A stretch of 9,712 nucleotides of DNA from an uncultured Bacteriovorax sp. (GTDB taxonomy: Bacteria > Bdellovibrionota > Bacteriovoracia > Bacteriovoracales > Bacteriovoracaceae). Below are positions 1 through 5,575 of this stretch, piece after piece; the stretch's first letter is position 1, and each line of letters opens with the position of its first letter. Below the pieces are notes generated by a model. It saw nothing but the letters and a program-made list of their open reading frames with translations. It did not search any database and was not told the origin of the DNA. The position numbers were made by a program, and so were the translations under genes. The stretch lies in contig CAMLRB010000136.1 of the NCBI GenBank assembly GCA_946482295.1, positions 1 through 9,712 on the forward strand. Direction: 5' to 3'.

Positions 1-151
1 CGATTTTTTCTGCTTCAGAAATTCTATTCTTCTGAGACCCAAAATGAACAATCTCGATGTCATACTTTTTGCTGTCGACTAATTCTAAAATTTTTCTTTC
101 GGCTTCAATACAAACTGAACATCCGGCGTGATAAAAAAATGCTTTCTTCAT
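1..151 (-). CDS. Glutaredoxin/thioredoxin-like protein, 3' end outside window
   Basis: Fifty codons are visible, starting at the ATG whose complement ends at 151; the C-terminus lies beyond the left edge. The protein opens MKKAFFYHAGCSVC and then has a helix rich in Glu and Lys. A beta-strand followed by a CxxC (Cys11, Cys14) at the start of a helix is the thioredoxin-fold active site, so a thiol-disulfide exchange role in the cytoplasm is likely. There is no signal peptide. An AGGAG ribosome binding site lies about 8 bases upstream of the ATG. The gene starts 11 bases after the upstream redoxin stops, so the two are probably co-transcribed. The fold assignment is fairly safe; the substrate and the exact family are unknown because the cis-proline half is missing. 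Confidence 0.75.
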   Translation of the reverse strand, partial: MKKAFFYHAGCSVCIEAERKILELVDSKKYDIEIVHFGSQKNRISEAEKI

Positions 152-162
152 AAATACGTCTC

Positions 163-645
163 CTAAATTTTCAGCGGAAGTGCTGAATTGTTTTCTTCAA
201 TAAGTTTGTCTAAAAATTCGCACAGACGATTAGTATCCAAATGTCCAAAGGTGTTCAGTAGCAATTCACCATGGCCATCTATCACTATCGTTGTCGGTGT
301 TCCTTGAAGCCCATGTGTTTTCATTGTGACGGGCATCCATTCTCCCGGGAGGAGTTTGTCGATCCCGATGGGCATTTTTAATTTCCATTCATGGATAAAA
401 ACTCTCAAGGCATTTTCATTCATCGCCTCATGATGTTCGAAGACCGAATGGATAGCGAGAACCTGGAATTTTTCGCTGTTGTATTTTTCATAAATCGCTA
501 CCGTCTGTGGTATTCCGTAATAAACACAGCCCGTACAAAGCATTTGAAAAAAATGGATATACTTTATTTTTCCATCTGCTAAATTCAGTGAAAAATTCTC
601 AGTTGTATTAATCCACTTTTCTACGATCACTTCTTTTGCTTTCAT
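163..645 (-). CDS. Redoxin (thioredoxin-fold, CTGC active site)
   Basis: This 160-residue protein has the order expected of a TlpA/AhpC-like redoxin. A beta-strand reads YIHFFQML, followed by the CTGC motif (Cys37 and Cys40). A second strand (QVLAIHSVFEHH) follows, and then the GTPTTIVID segment with the cis-proline at about Pro117. It probably catalyses thiol-disulfide exchange or peroxide/disulfide reduction. No signal peptide or membrane segment is visible, so a cytoplasmic location is inferred. The start is supported by a GAGAGGAG ribosome binding site just upstream. It is the first gene of a two-gene operon with the CxxC protein at 1-151 and diverges from the HxlR-type regulator at 744, which may control it. 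The family is clear at fold level; the natural substrate is not known. Confidence 0.8.
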   Translation of the reverse strand: MKAKEVIVEKWINTTENFSLNLADGKIKYIHFFQMLCTGCVYYGIPQTVAIYEKYNSEKFQVLAIHSVFEHHEAMNENALRVFIHEWKLKMPIGIDKLLPGEWMPVTMKTHGLQGTPTTIVIDGHGELLLNTFGHLDTNRLCEFLDKLIEENNSALPLKI

Positions 646-716
646 CAGTCACTCCTCTCGACTTTAATTTCCCACAGAGAAGTGATATAAAAAAGTAAGC
701 ACAATTCGGTGGGTAG

Positions 717-730
717 GTACCAAATGGTAC
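717..730. promoter_or_regulatory. Palindromic operator candidate between redoxin operon and HxlR gene
   Basis: GTACCAAATGGTAC is a perfect 6-bp inverted repeat around a central AA. It lies 13 bases before the HxlR start codon and about 72 bases before the divergent redoxin start. HxlR-family dimers bind short palindromes in shared divergent promoters, so this is a natural autoregulatory and operon-control site. That it is bound by the neighbouring regulator is inference. I could not assign convincing -35/-10 pairs to either direction. Confidence 0.5.
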
Positions 731-743
731 TAATAGGCGATAG

Positions 744-1052
744 ATGGAAGAAATAAATGTAAAATTTATGGTTGAAGATATTGTTGGATGTAAATGGTCG
801 ATGTCGATTCTGGATATGATCGAACAAGGAATCAATCGACCAGGAAAAATGACAAGAGATCAAGACGGTCTTACAACGAAAGTCTTAAACGAAAGATTGA
901 AAAAATTAATCCGTTACGGAGTCATCGACAAAATCGAATTCAACGAAATTCCCCCGCGAGTTGAATACAACTTCACACCCTTCGGAAAAAAGTTCTTAAA
1001 AATAATTCACGACATTCGTTTGCTTGAATCGGAGAGAGTGAGTAAGTCATAA
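744..1052 (+). CDS. HxlR-family winged-helix transcriptional regulator
   Basis: The 102-residue protein matches the compact HxlR winged-helix layout. It has an N-terminal helix ending in VGCKW (residues 14-18), a recognition region containing LTTKVLNERLKKLIRYG, and the wing and following segment with PPRVEYNFTPFGKKF. Most HxlR proteins have GGKW at the first motif; this one has a cysteine (Cys16), a position that could sense thiol stress. It diverges from two thiol-redox genes, which fits a redox-responsive repressor or activator of that operon, with the palindrome at 717-730 as the likely site. The ribosome binding site is weak (AGGCGA). A hairpin terminator follows at 1135. The family call is firm; the signal it senses is inference. 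Confidence 0.85.
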   Translation: MEEINVKFMVEDIVGCKWSMSILDMIEQGINRPGKMTRDQDGLTTKVLNERLKKLIRYGVIDKIEFNEIPPRVEYNFTPFGKKFLKIIHDIRLLESERVSKS

Positions 1053-1134
1053 GAGGGTTTAATACTTCGTCATCTCAAAAATCGTTTCGATTAAGAAATT
1101 TCTTTAGAACATTCAGAGCATTGAGCACCAATAA

Positions 1135-1161
1135 AAAACCCCTCGTGATAAGAGGGGTTTT
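1135..1161. terminator. Rho-independent terminator, probably bidirectional
   Basis: A 10-bp stem (AAAACCCCTC / GAGGGGTTTT) closes a 7-base loop. Read on the minus strand it is followed by six T's and on the plus strand by four, so it can stop the HxlR transcript from the left and any minus-strand transcript coming from rarA or the interval between. The minus-strand reading is the stronger one. Confidence 0.75.
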
Positions 1162-1177
1162 AAGGTTGTAAAATCAC
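1159..1177 (+). repeat. Direct repeat copy 1 (19 nt)
   Basis: TTTAAGGTTGTAAAATCAC occurs here and again, identically, at 1292-1310, 133 bases apart. This copy overlaps the right arm of the 1135 terminator. The segment between the copies contains several hairpins. Confidence 0.8.
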
Positions 1178-1291
1178 CAAGCGGTCTAACAAACCGTGTT
1201 TTGGGGATAAGAAAATCTTAACACATCCTTGATTAGAATCAAGCCGAGAGCTCCAGACCAATGAAGGTCTATCTTTCAAGAGGCATGGATG

Positions 1292-1310
1292 TTTAAGGTT
1301 GTAAAATCAC
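1292..1310 (+). repeat. Direct repeat copy 2 (19 nt)
   Basis: This is the second identical copy of the 19-nt sequence found at 1159-1177. Together the copies bracket about 114 bp of hairpin-forming DNA. Two identical copies of this length in one intergenic region are unlikely to be chance; a tandem duplication or paired protein- or RNA-binding sites would explain them. Confidence 0.8.
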
Positions 1311-1327
1311 TGGAAATTGTCATTCTG

Positions 1328-1359
1328 ATTTTAAAATTACTAACAATAATTTTAAAATT
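1328..1359. promoter_or_regulatory. Paired ATTTTAAAAT palindromes, 21 bp apart
   Basis: The 10-bp palindrome ATTTTAAAAT occurs at 1328-1337 and 1349-1358, each followed by T. The copies are offset by 21 bp, about two helical turns, so bound proteins would lie on the same face of the helix. They sit just before an AAGGAG (1363-1368) and an ATG (1378), but that reading frame runs straight into the 1387 terminator. This could be an operator pair or a curved AT-rich promoter element for a local transcript. Confidence 0.35.
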
Positions 1360-1386
1360 CTTAAGGAGTTACTTTCCATGATTTTG

Positions 1387-1410
1387 GGGAGGAGAAATCC
1401 TCCCTTTTTT
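1387..1410 (+). terminator. Rho-independent terminator (forward strand)
   Basis: The stem GGGAGGA / TCCTCCC closes a GAAA tetraloop and is followed by six T's. It is a strong terminator on the plus strand only; the minus-strand reading has no T tract. It overlaps the rarA stop codon and so ends a plus-strand transcript converging on rarA. It is the best evidence that the preceding interval is transcribed. Confidence 0.8.
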
Positions 1411-2695
1411 ATTTCTTATGAGGCCACAACTTTAGCAATCTTTGTTTCAACCCATCTTCACGACCAATTGATGTCGGTCTATAAAAAATCGGAGTTCCTT
1501 TAGGAGCATAATCTTGATCAACGAAATGATCTGGATAGCTGTGCGGATAAAGATACGCTTTCGTGTGTGGTGGCGGATAATTGCGAAGGTGATTGGGAAC
1601 TTCAATCGTCGCATTTTCTTCGACGAAACTAATCGCTTCATTGATGCCCATATAAGCAGCATTACTCTTATAAGTCGAAGCAAGATACGTTGTCGCTTGT
1701 GCGAGAATGATTCGTGCTTCAGGCATTCCAATTTGTGAAATCGCAGTGAGTGCACTTGTTGCAAGCGTGAGGGCCGTTGGATCAGCGTTACCCACATCTT
1801 CACTCGCAAAAATTACAAGTCTTCGCGCGATGAAAACCGGATCTTCTCCACCATCAACCATAACTGCGAGCCAGAGAAGTGCTGCTTGCGGATCAGATCC
1901 ACGCATACTTTTAATAAAGGCAGAGATCACATCGTAGTGACGATTTCCACCTTTATCAAACGCGCGAGCGTTGGCGATGATGAGTTCTTTCACACTCTCG
2001 ACGGTGGGGTTTTCAAGAGCAAGTGCCGTCTCTAATGAATTGAGAGCAACACGAGCATCACCGCCAGCATAACTAGCGAGGATTTTCACCAGCTCGTTAT
2101 CAAACTTCATGTGCGTTTTTTTGAGCGCATTTACGAGAATGATTTCGATGTCATCAGAAGCGAGAGTTTTAAGCTCAATCACGTGCATGCGTGAGAGCAA
2201 GGCCTTGTTTACGGAGACGCGCGGATTTTCCGTGGTGGCACCGATCAATGTAAACTGGCCTATTTCAATATAAGGAAGGAGGGCATCCTGTTGGGCCTTA
2301 TTGAAACGGTGAATTTCATCTATAAAGATGATGGCCTCTTTTTTATAGCGCTGCTTCATTTCCTCGGCAGCACTAATGAGCTTTTTGAGGTCGGCCACAC
2401 CGCCCAAAACAGCGTTAAACTTATAGAATTCCTTTCAAGAGAGCTTGGCCAAAAGACGGGCAAGGGTCGTTTTCCCTGTTCCTGACGGGCCAAATAAGAC
2501 CAAACTAGGGAAGTTCTTATCGTTTAGATAGGGGTACCTTTTGAAAATTTCTGAATGACCGATAAACTCCTGCATCGAATCCGGGCGGATTCGGTGAGCG
2601 AGCGGAGAGTTCGCCGTATTTTTCGCACTCTCATTGGGAGTAGACTCGACTTCGTCTGATTCAAAGAGTGAATGTTGAGAATTTTCTGTCCTCAT
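1409..2695 (-). pseudogene. rarA: RarA/MgsA replication-recombination ATPase with in-frame TGA at codon 87
   Basis: RarA is a AAA+ ATPase of the clamp-loader relatives that acts at stalled replication forks. The frame from 2695 to 1409 encodes 428 residues, close to the usual family length, but codon 87 (2435-2437) is TGA. Before it are the RIRP segment, residues 36-39, and the Walker A GPSGTGKT, residues 69-76. After it, in the same frame, come KEFYKFNAVLGG, Walker B IIFIDEIHRF (DEIH at about 126-129), the sensor-1 strand GATTEN, the sensor-2 region, and the C-terminal tetramerisation domain with SEDVGNADP, SNAAY and VPNHLRN. Glycine (GGA) is plausible at codon 87, so one base change would explain the stop. 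As written, the product would be an 86-residue fragment plus, possibly, a Walker-A-less remainder. The absence of any other lesion suggests a very recent mutation, a sequence error, or stop-codon suppression. The gene diverges from rpsU. Confidence 0.9.
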
Positions 2696-2710
2696 GCCTT
2701 CTTTTCCCCA

Positions 2711-2740
2711 TTGACGTGCATGGCCCTAGTACCTTATAGT
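2711..2740 (+). promoter_or_regulatory. Sigma-70-like promoter for rpsU
   Basis: TTGACG (2711-2716) and TATAGT (2735-2740) are separated by 18 bp, each one or two bases from the housekeeping consensus. Transcription would start near 2747, giving a leader of about 70 bases before the rpsU start. The -35 box lies only 16 bases upstream of the divergent rarA start codon, so the rarA promoter must overlap this one. Confidence 0.65.
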
Positions 2741-2818
2741 GATAAAACTTTTTTCACGAATTTATAACTACAAAATTCTTGTAGCTTTCCAATGTTAATA
2801 AAGAGGAGGTGACTAAAA

Positions 2819-3049
2819 ATGGCTCAAGATCCAAACTCAGCAATTACCGTTATGATCGACGAAAGATCAGGTGTAGAGCGTTCTCTAAAGAAATTTAAGA
2901 GAATGTGTGAGTCTTTCGGTGTCGTTCGCGAATACCGTAAGCGTCAAGAGTATAAAAAACCTTCTGTTAAACACAAAGAAAAAGTTGAAGCAGCAGACAA
3001 AAGACGTAAAAAGACAGCAATGAAATCTACTCGTGTATCGAAGTATTAA
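2819..3049 (+). CDS. rpsU: 30S ribosomal protein S21
   Basis: This 76-residue, strongly basic protein matches bacterial S21, the small-subunit protein near the mRNA exit region that helps base-pairing with the Shine-Dalgarno sequence. Recognisable segments are the N-terminal strand AITVMIDERSGVERSLKKFK, the RMCESFGVVREYRKRQEYKKPS helix, and a basic C-terminal tail (KRRKKTAMKSTR). The length is slightly above the typical 70 or so. The ribosome binding site AGGAGGTGA, 2804-2812, is close to a perfect anti-SD match at ideal spacing, and a strong promoter lies upstream. The gene is monocistronic, ended by the terminator at 3061, and is not linked to dnaG or rpoD here. Confidence 0.95.
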   Translation: MAQDPNSAITVMIDERSGVERSLKKFKRMCESFGVVREYRKRQEYKKPSVKHKEKVEAADKRRKKTAMKSTRVSKY

Positions 3050-3060
3050 TTCATAAATGA

Positions 3061-3086
3061 AGGCCTCGAATGAGGCCTTTTTTTTT
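3061..3086 (+). terminator. Rho-independent terminator of rpsU
   Basis: AGGCCTC / GAGGCCT forms a 7-bp stem around a GAAT loop, followed by a run of nine T's. It lies 11 bases after the rpsU stop and is a textbook intrinsic terminator for that gene. Confidence 0.92.
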
Positions 3087-3498
3087 GCCTAAATTTCTCA
3101 CCCAACCAAAAAATCCTGTCAAAAATTTCAGGCTGATTATTAGTTCGGTTACCTTCATAGGTTTACTTGGTGCAATCATCTTAAAAAATAAAAAATCGGC
3201 CCTATGTTTTTTCATAGGGCCTTTTTATATAACAGACACCCTCGATGTGACTCATTAAGATGGACGACATCAAAAACTTTCAGGTGTTTCTATCGTGACG
3301 TGCTTATCTCGTCATTGGTGGCGTTTCGCTCAAACATTTCTGGCCTTCACCGCTTGAGTGCCCGTTACTTTTTTGATGAGGGGATGAATCCATTCTCTCC
3401 TGTGCCCCGGACCTTGGTCGAGAGGAGATACGCTTCTCCTTCTATTTTTTACGATCCACAATTTATTTTAATTCGGCTGAGCTAAAACATAAATTAGA
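3087..3498. other. Gene-poor interval after rpsU
   Basis: I see no convincing gene here. The first 110 bases are AT-rich and end in the second terminator at 3198. The rest has a forward frame of 93 codons (3204-3485) that starts inside that terminator and lacks a ribosome binding site and any recognisable motif, so I do not call it. Weak inverted repeats (TCTCCT/AGGAGA around 3394-3432) are present. The right half looks less AT-rich than the genes that follow, and may be a remnant of a lost gene. Confidence 0.5.
3198..3226. terminator. Orphan bidirectional terminator
   Basis: GGCCCTATG / CATAGGGCC is a 9-bp perfect stem with a six-T loop, followed on the plus strand by five T's. On the minus strand it is followed by GA and then six T's. 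It stands about 110 bp after the rpsU terminator with no gene between, so either rpsU has a backup terminator or a short RNA ends here. Confidence 0.75.
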
Positions 3499-3982
3499 AT
3501 GTCTTTCGTAATATTCTTTGCAACAGCGAAACCAAAAGTATAGTGGCACCAGCTAATGCAAGGTACATATCTTTTTACTGATACAGTTATTGGATCGTAT
3601 GATGAAGAAATGAATACATATCCTGATGTTAGTATTCCTCCTTCGCAGTTTGACTTATCCAATCTTTATAATGATCCTGATATTTTGCTAAAGGCGGGTG
3701 ATCTAATTAGGATTGAAATTATTGGAGCTCATGATCCTGGTGAAGGTTATTCAGATTCCAAATCCGATCGGTCCAGTACAAACTCCTCCAACATGCAAGC
3801 AGGGCTATCCAACAGACATACCATTCGATTTTTATCTAAGTGGCGTGCAATATGTTAGAATTCCATCAGGCGCCACAAGCATTCAATTTTCTGCAAACGA
3901 TTGCTTTTTTAAGGACAATAGCGATCCAAACGGTGATTATGGTGTCTTTTTAAAAATTACAGTTGAAAAGATTGGTGATTAA
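3499..3982 (+). pseudogene. Frameshifted beta-sandwich protein, possibly LecA/galactose-binding-like
   Basis: Three overlapping frames join into one plausible protein. One frame gives IVAPANARYISF (about 3540-3575). A second continues TDTVIGSYDEE and LLKAGDLIRIEIIG to about 3750. A third gives PIGPVQTPPTC, YVRIPSGATSIQFSANDC, FFKDNSDPNGDYGVFLKITV and stops at 3982. Each join needs removal of one base; the first falls in the T run at 3572-3576. The pattern AGD-x-I-x-I, then ND, then DN, then a glycine and an alternating strand resembles the carbohydrate-binding sandwich of PA-IL/LecA-like lectins. That resemblance is my recognition, not a proven match. The N-terminus is unclear; ATG 3499 is possible but has no good ribosome binding site. 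The next gene starts 16 bases downstream, so they may once have been co-transcribed. Confidence 0.5.
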
Positions 3983-3998
3983 AAAAGGGAACTCAATT

Positions 3999-4442
3999 AT
4001 GCACTTAATTTATGAAGAGTATAAGCCTACCATTATAGCGAAACTTATTTTTCTTCCATTTTTTCTTTATCTTCTATTTGATCGAAATGATATGTTGATC
4101 TCAATAGGAATTTGCTTAGTTTTTTCTTTCTTATTAATCATAACACCTCCTCTTGTTAATCTAAAATTGTCACCGCTATACCATCTTATTGATGATCAAG
4201 GTGTACATGTTATATCGTTTTGGGGATTAAAAAAAAGATCTATAGAATGGAGTGAGGTAAATTTTCAAATTAAAAAGCAAAAGGTCTATCTCTATGAATC
4301 AAATGGTGAATGCATTTTCAGTCTAGGGATATTTAAGTCAATCAGAAACCTGGAGCAAATAATTCAATTTTTAAATGTTGAACATCCTGATTATGGAGAA
4401 TTGATAAAATTTAAGAATTCTGCATGTGCTCAATCTGGATAA
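3999..4442 (+). CDS. Small membrane protein with C-terminal PH-like segment, function unknown
   Basis: I chose the ATG at 3999 (147 residues) over an in-frame ATG at 3963, which overlaps the previous gene; AAAAGGGA lies about 9 bases upstream. Two hydrophobic segments near residues 12-27 (IIAKLIFLPFFLYLLF) and 32-53 form a hairpin anchor with a short loop. The rest, from YHLIDDQGVHVISFWG, reads as alternating strands ending in an amphipathic helix (NLEQIIQFLN). This is the layout of bacterial PH-like domain membrane proteins and of the YcxB-like family. Function is unknown. It sits in an AT-rich stretch between two damaged genes, 11 bases before the XRE regulator, so the two may be co-transcribed. 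Confidence 0.65.
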   Translation: MHLIYEEYKPTIIAKLIFLPFFLYLLFDRNDMLISIGICLVFSFLLIITPPLVNLKLSPLYHLIDDQGVHVISFWGLKKRSIEWSEVNFQIKKQKVYLYESNGECIFSLGIFKSIRNLEQIIQFLNVEHPDYGELIKFKNSACAQSG

Positions 4443-4453
4443 GTAGAAATAAA

Positions 4454-4840
4454 ATGCTCAAAAGCGAATTAGTTCTTAATATTGGTCCAATCATGCGAGC
4501 GGTTCGAAAATATTCAAATCTTCAGCAATGGGAGTTTGCCGAAATTCTTGGATCTTCTCAAGCAATGATCTCAAAAATTAAGAACCAAACTCATGAGCCA
4601 GAACTCATACTGTGGTTTAGATTTTTGGATGCTTTCAATATAAAAGATACTAAATGCTTTTTAAATAATTCAATCGAACTTGATGAAACCCTCTTTGATA
4701 TATTAAAATCAAATGGTTCTTATCTTGAATATAATAAGAGGTTCCAACACACCTTTCGGGACAATCTGCGTTTTATTTCAATAAGAAATTTTTCCAAGCG
4801 AAGCAATTGTTCACCAACCTCGCAAGAAAATTCAATATGA
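4454..4840 (+). CDS. XRE-family helix-turn-helix regulator, C-terminus possibly frameshifted
   Basis: The start at 4454 gives 128 residues; an in-frame upstream ATG at 4424 overlaps the previous gene and is less likely. Residues 11-60 form an XRE/Cro-type helix-turn-helix (IMRAVRKYSNLQQWEFAEIL, then SSQAMISKIKN), with the SQAMISKIK recognition helix. The domain is N-terminal and intact, so it could bind DNA. From about residue 95 the sequence loses its character (RFQHTFRDNLRF, then SNCSPTSQENSI). The first arm of a 24-bp inverted repeat is embedded at codons for about residues 95-102. A different frame downstream (about 4787-4886, ending in TGA) looks more protein-like and includes QYELWSDLLGVEGFQLH, which suggests a one-base frameshift near 4780-4790. 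No phage or toxin partner is visible. Its target is unknown. Confidence 0.7.
   Translation: MLKSELVLNIGPIMRAVRKYSNLQQWEFAEILGSSQAMISKIKNQTHEPELILWFRFLDAFNIKDTKCFLNNSIELDETLFDILKSNGSYLEYNKRFQHTFRDNLRFISIRNFSKRSNCSPTSQENSI
4737..4760 (+). repeat. 24-bp perfect inverted repeat, left arm
   Basis: The arm begins AGAGGTTCCAACACACC and is matched exactly, in reverse complement, at 4891-4914. It lies inside the XRE reading frame. The arms are 130 bp apart, giving a 178-bp unit. No target-site duplication is visible just outside. Confidence 0.9.
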
Positions 4841-4890
4841 ACTTTGGTCTGACTTATTAGGTGTTGAAGGTTTTCAATTACACTGAGCGA

Positions 4891-4914
4891 CCCGAAAGGT
4901 GTGTTGGAACCTCT
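4891..4914 (-). repeat. 24-bp perfect inverted repeat, right arm
   Basis: This is the exact reverse complement of 4737-4760. It lies between the XRE gene and the secreted protein and includes a GTG (4901) that is an unlikely start for the latter. Possible origins are a small terminal-repeat element, an inverted duplication, or a recombinase-flipped segment. Confidence 0.9.
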
Positions 4915-4948
4915 GTTTAAAATTTATTCATTCGTTTTGAGAGATTTC

Positions 4949-5545
4949 ATGAAAATTTTTTTAATTATTTTTCTTATGTTAGACGTTTCACTTTTATATG
5001 CAGTATCCAGAACTAATAAAAATTCTGAACTTAAAGATAATCCCAATTTGGCAACTAACGTTTTAGTAGGGGTATTGGAAGATGGAAAAGATGGTAGGCA
5101 AGTTCTCGTGCCTAAGATTTCGTGGACTGATTTTTTTGAATCAGTTGATATCGGTCCCGACTATGATTTAGAATTAAAGCCCATTAAAAAAGGTATTTCT
5201 GGAGACTACTACTTATTTTACTCCCAATCGCTTCAAGGTAATAAAGATACAATTACAAAATCCGATCCTAAGTTAATTCATCCGTTAAAAAATGCTGATG
5301 AGCTGATTAAGATTTTTTCTAAAGGCTTTAACGAAGCTGGTAAGTTAAATCCTTCTTGGAAATATTGTCATACGGACAGTGAATGCATTAAGGCAACAAA
5401 TAACTGCAATAAAAGTTTCAGCATTAATAAATCCTACAAAAAGGAATTTAATATGTTTATGAATGAGAAATCTTTAAAATTAAAGTGTGATAATATAAAA
5501 AGTGCAAATCCAACTTTGAAATGCATTAACTATTTTTGCGAATAA
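4949..5545 (+). CDS. Secreted cysteine-rich protein of unknown function
   Basis: An upstream GTG at 4901 is in frame, but the ATG at 4949 is preferred. It puts a signal peptide (MKIFLIIFLMLDVSLLYA, likely cut near residue 18) at the N-terminus and has a GAGAG upstream. The mature part of the 198-residue protein has a middle region without recognisable motifs and a C-terminal block with six cysteines (140, 146, 153, 180, 192, 197). Its spacing, C-x-TDSEC ... NNC ... AxxK/E-rich helix ... KC ... KC-x4-CE, resembles a recurring module in secreted proteins of Bdellovibrionota and Myxobacteria. Three disulfides in the periplasm or outside the cell are likely. Function is unknown. It stands alone, after the inverted repeat and convergent with the LuxR gene. 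Confidence 0.7.
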   Translation: MKIFLIIFLMLDVSLLYAVSRTNKNSELKDNPNLATNVLVGVLEDGKDGRQVLVPKISWTDFFESVDIGPDYDLELKPIKKGISGDYYLFYSQSLQGNKDTITKSDPKLIHPLKNADELIKIFSKGFNEAGKLNPSWKYCHTDSECIKATNNCNKSFSINKSYKKEFNMFMNEKSLKLKCDNIKSANPTLKCINYFCE

Positions 5546-5575
5546 TACAAATATCTTCTAGCATAGAGTTCCAAG

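Larger units (their letters stand above)
1163..1410 (+). ncRNA. Candidate structured small RNA locus (gene-free interval)
   Basis: No convincing gene lies between the HxlR terminator and the end of rarA. The interval ends in a strong forward-strand terminator that neither neighbouring gene needs, since rarA runs the other way, so some plus-strand transcript probably ends there. Possible helices include AACCG-type pairing near 1182-1196, CTTGAT/ATCAAG near 1226-1241, AGACC/GGTCT near 1255-1270, and an enclosing ACATCC/GGATGT pair, which together would form a multibranched fold. I do not recognise it as 6S, tmRNA, RNase P, SRP RNA or a known riboswitch. Strand and 5' end are uncertain; the 1135 terminator would also fit a minus-strand RNA or a long rarA 3' end. 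Confidence 0.3.

Noticed and set aside
391..582. Forward frame opposite the redoxin gene
   Set aside because: It is a shadow of the minus-strand redoxin, which has clear motifs and a ribosome binding site.
1163..1384. A riboswitch or a standard housekeeping RNA
   Set aside because: No gene follows on the plus strand for a riboswitch to control, and I did not find the conserved blocks of 6S, tmRNA, RNase P or SRP RNA.
1378..1503. Small forward reading frame with AAGGAG before its ATG
   Set aside because: It runs through a strong terminator and then antisense to rarA. The AAGGAG is noted as part of a finding, but I do not call a gene.
2435..2437. TGA in rarA as a selenocysteine or reassigned codon
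   Set aside because: TGA ends the LuxR-type gene in this window, no selenocysteine signal is visible, and RarA is not a known selenoprotein.
3204..3485. Forward open frame of 93 codons after the orphan terminator
   Set aside because: It begins inside the terminator loop, lacks a ribosome binding site, and shows no domain or motif I can recognise.
3468..3662. Minus-strand open frame opposite the lectin-like fragments
   Set aside because: It lies antisense to a protein-like forward frame and has no ribosome binding site or motif.
4723..4923. Stop-free minus-strand frame across both arms of the inverted repeat (67 codons)
   Set aside because: It has no ATG or credible alternative start and no upstream ribosome site. 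Openness alone is weak evidence at this length.
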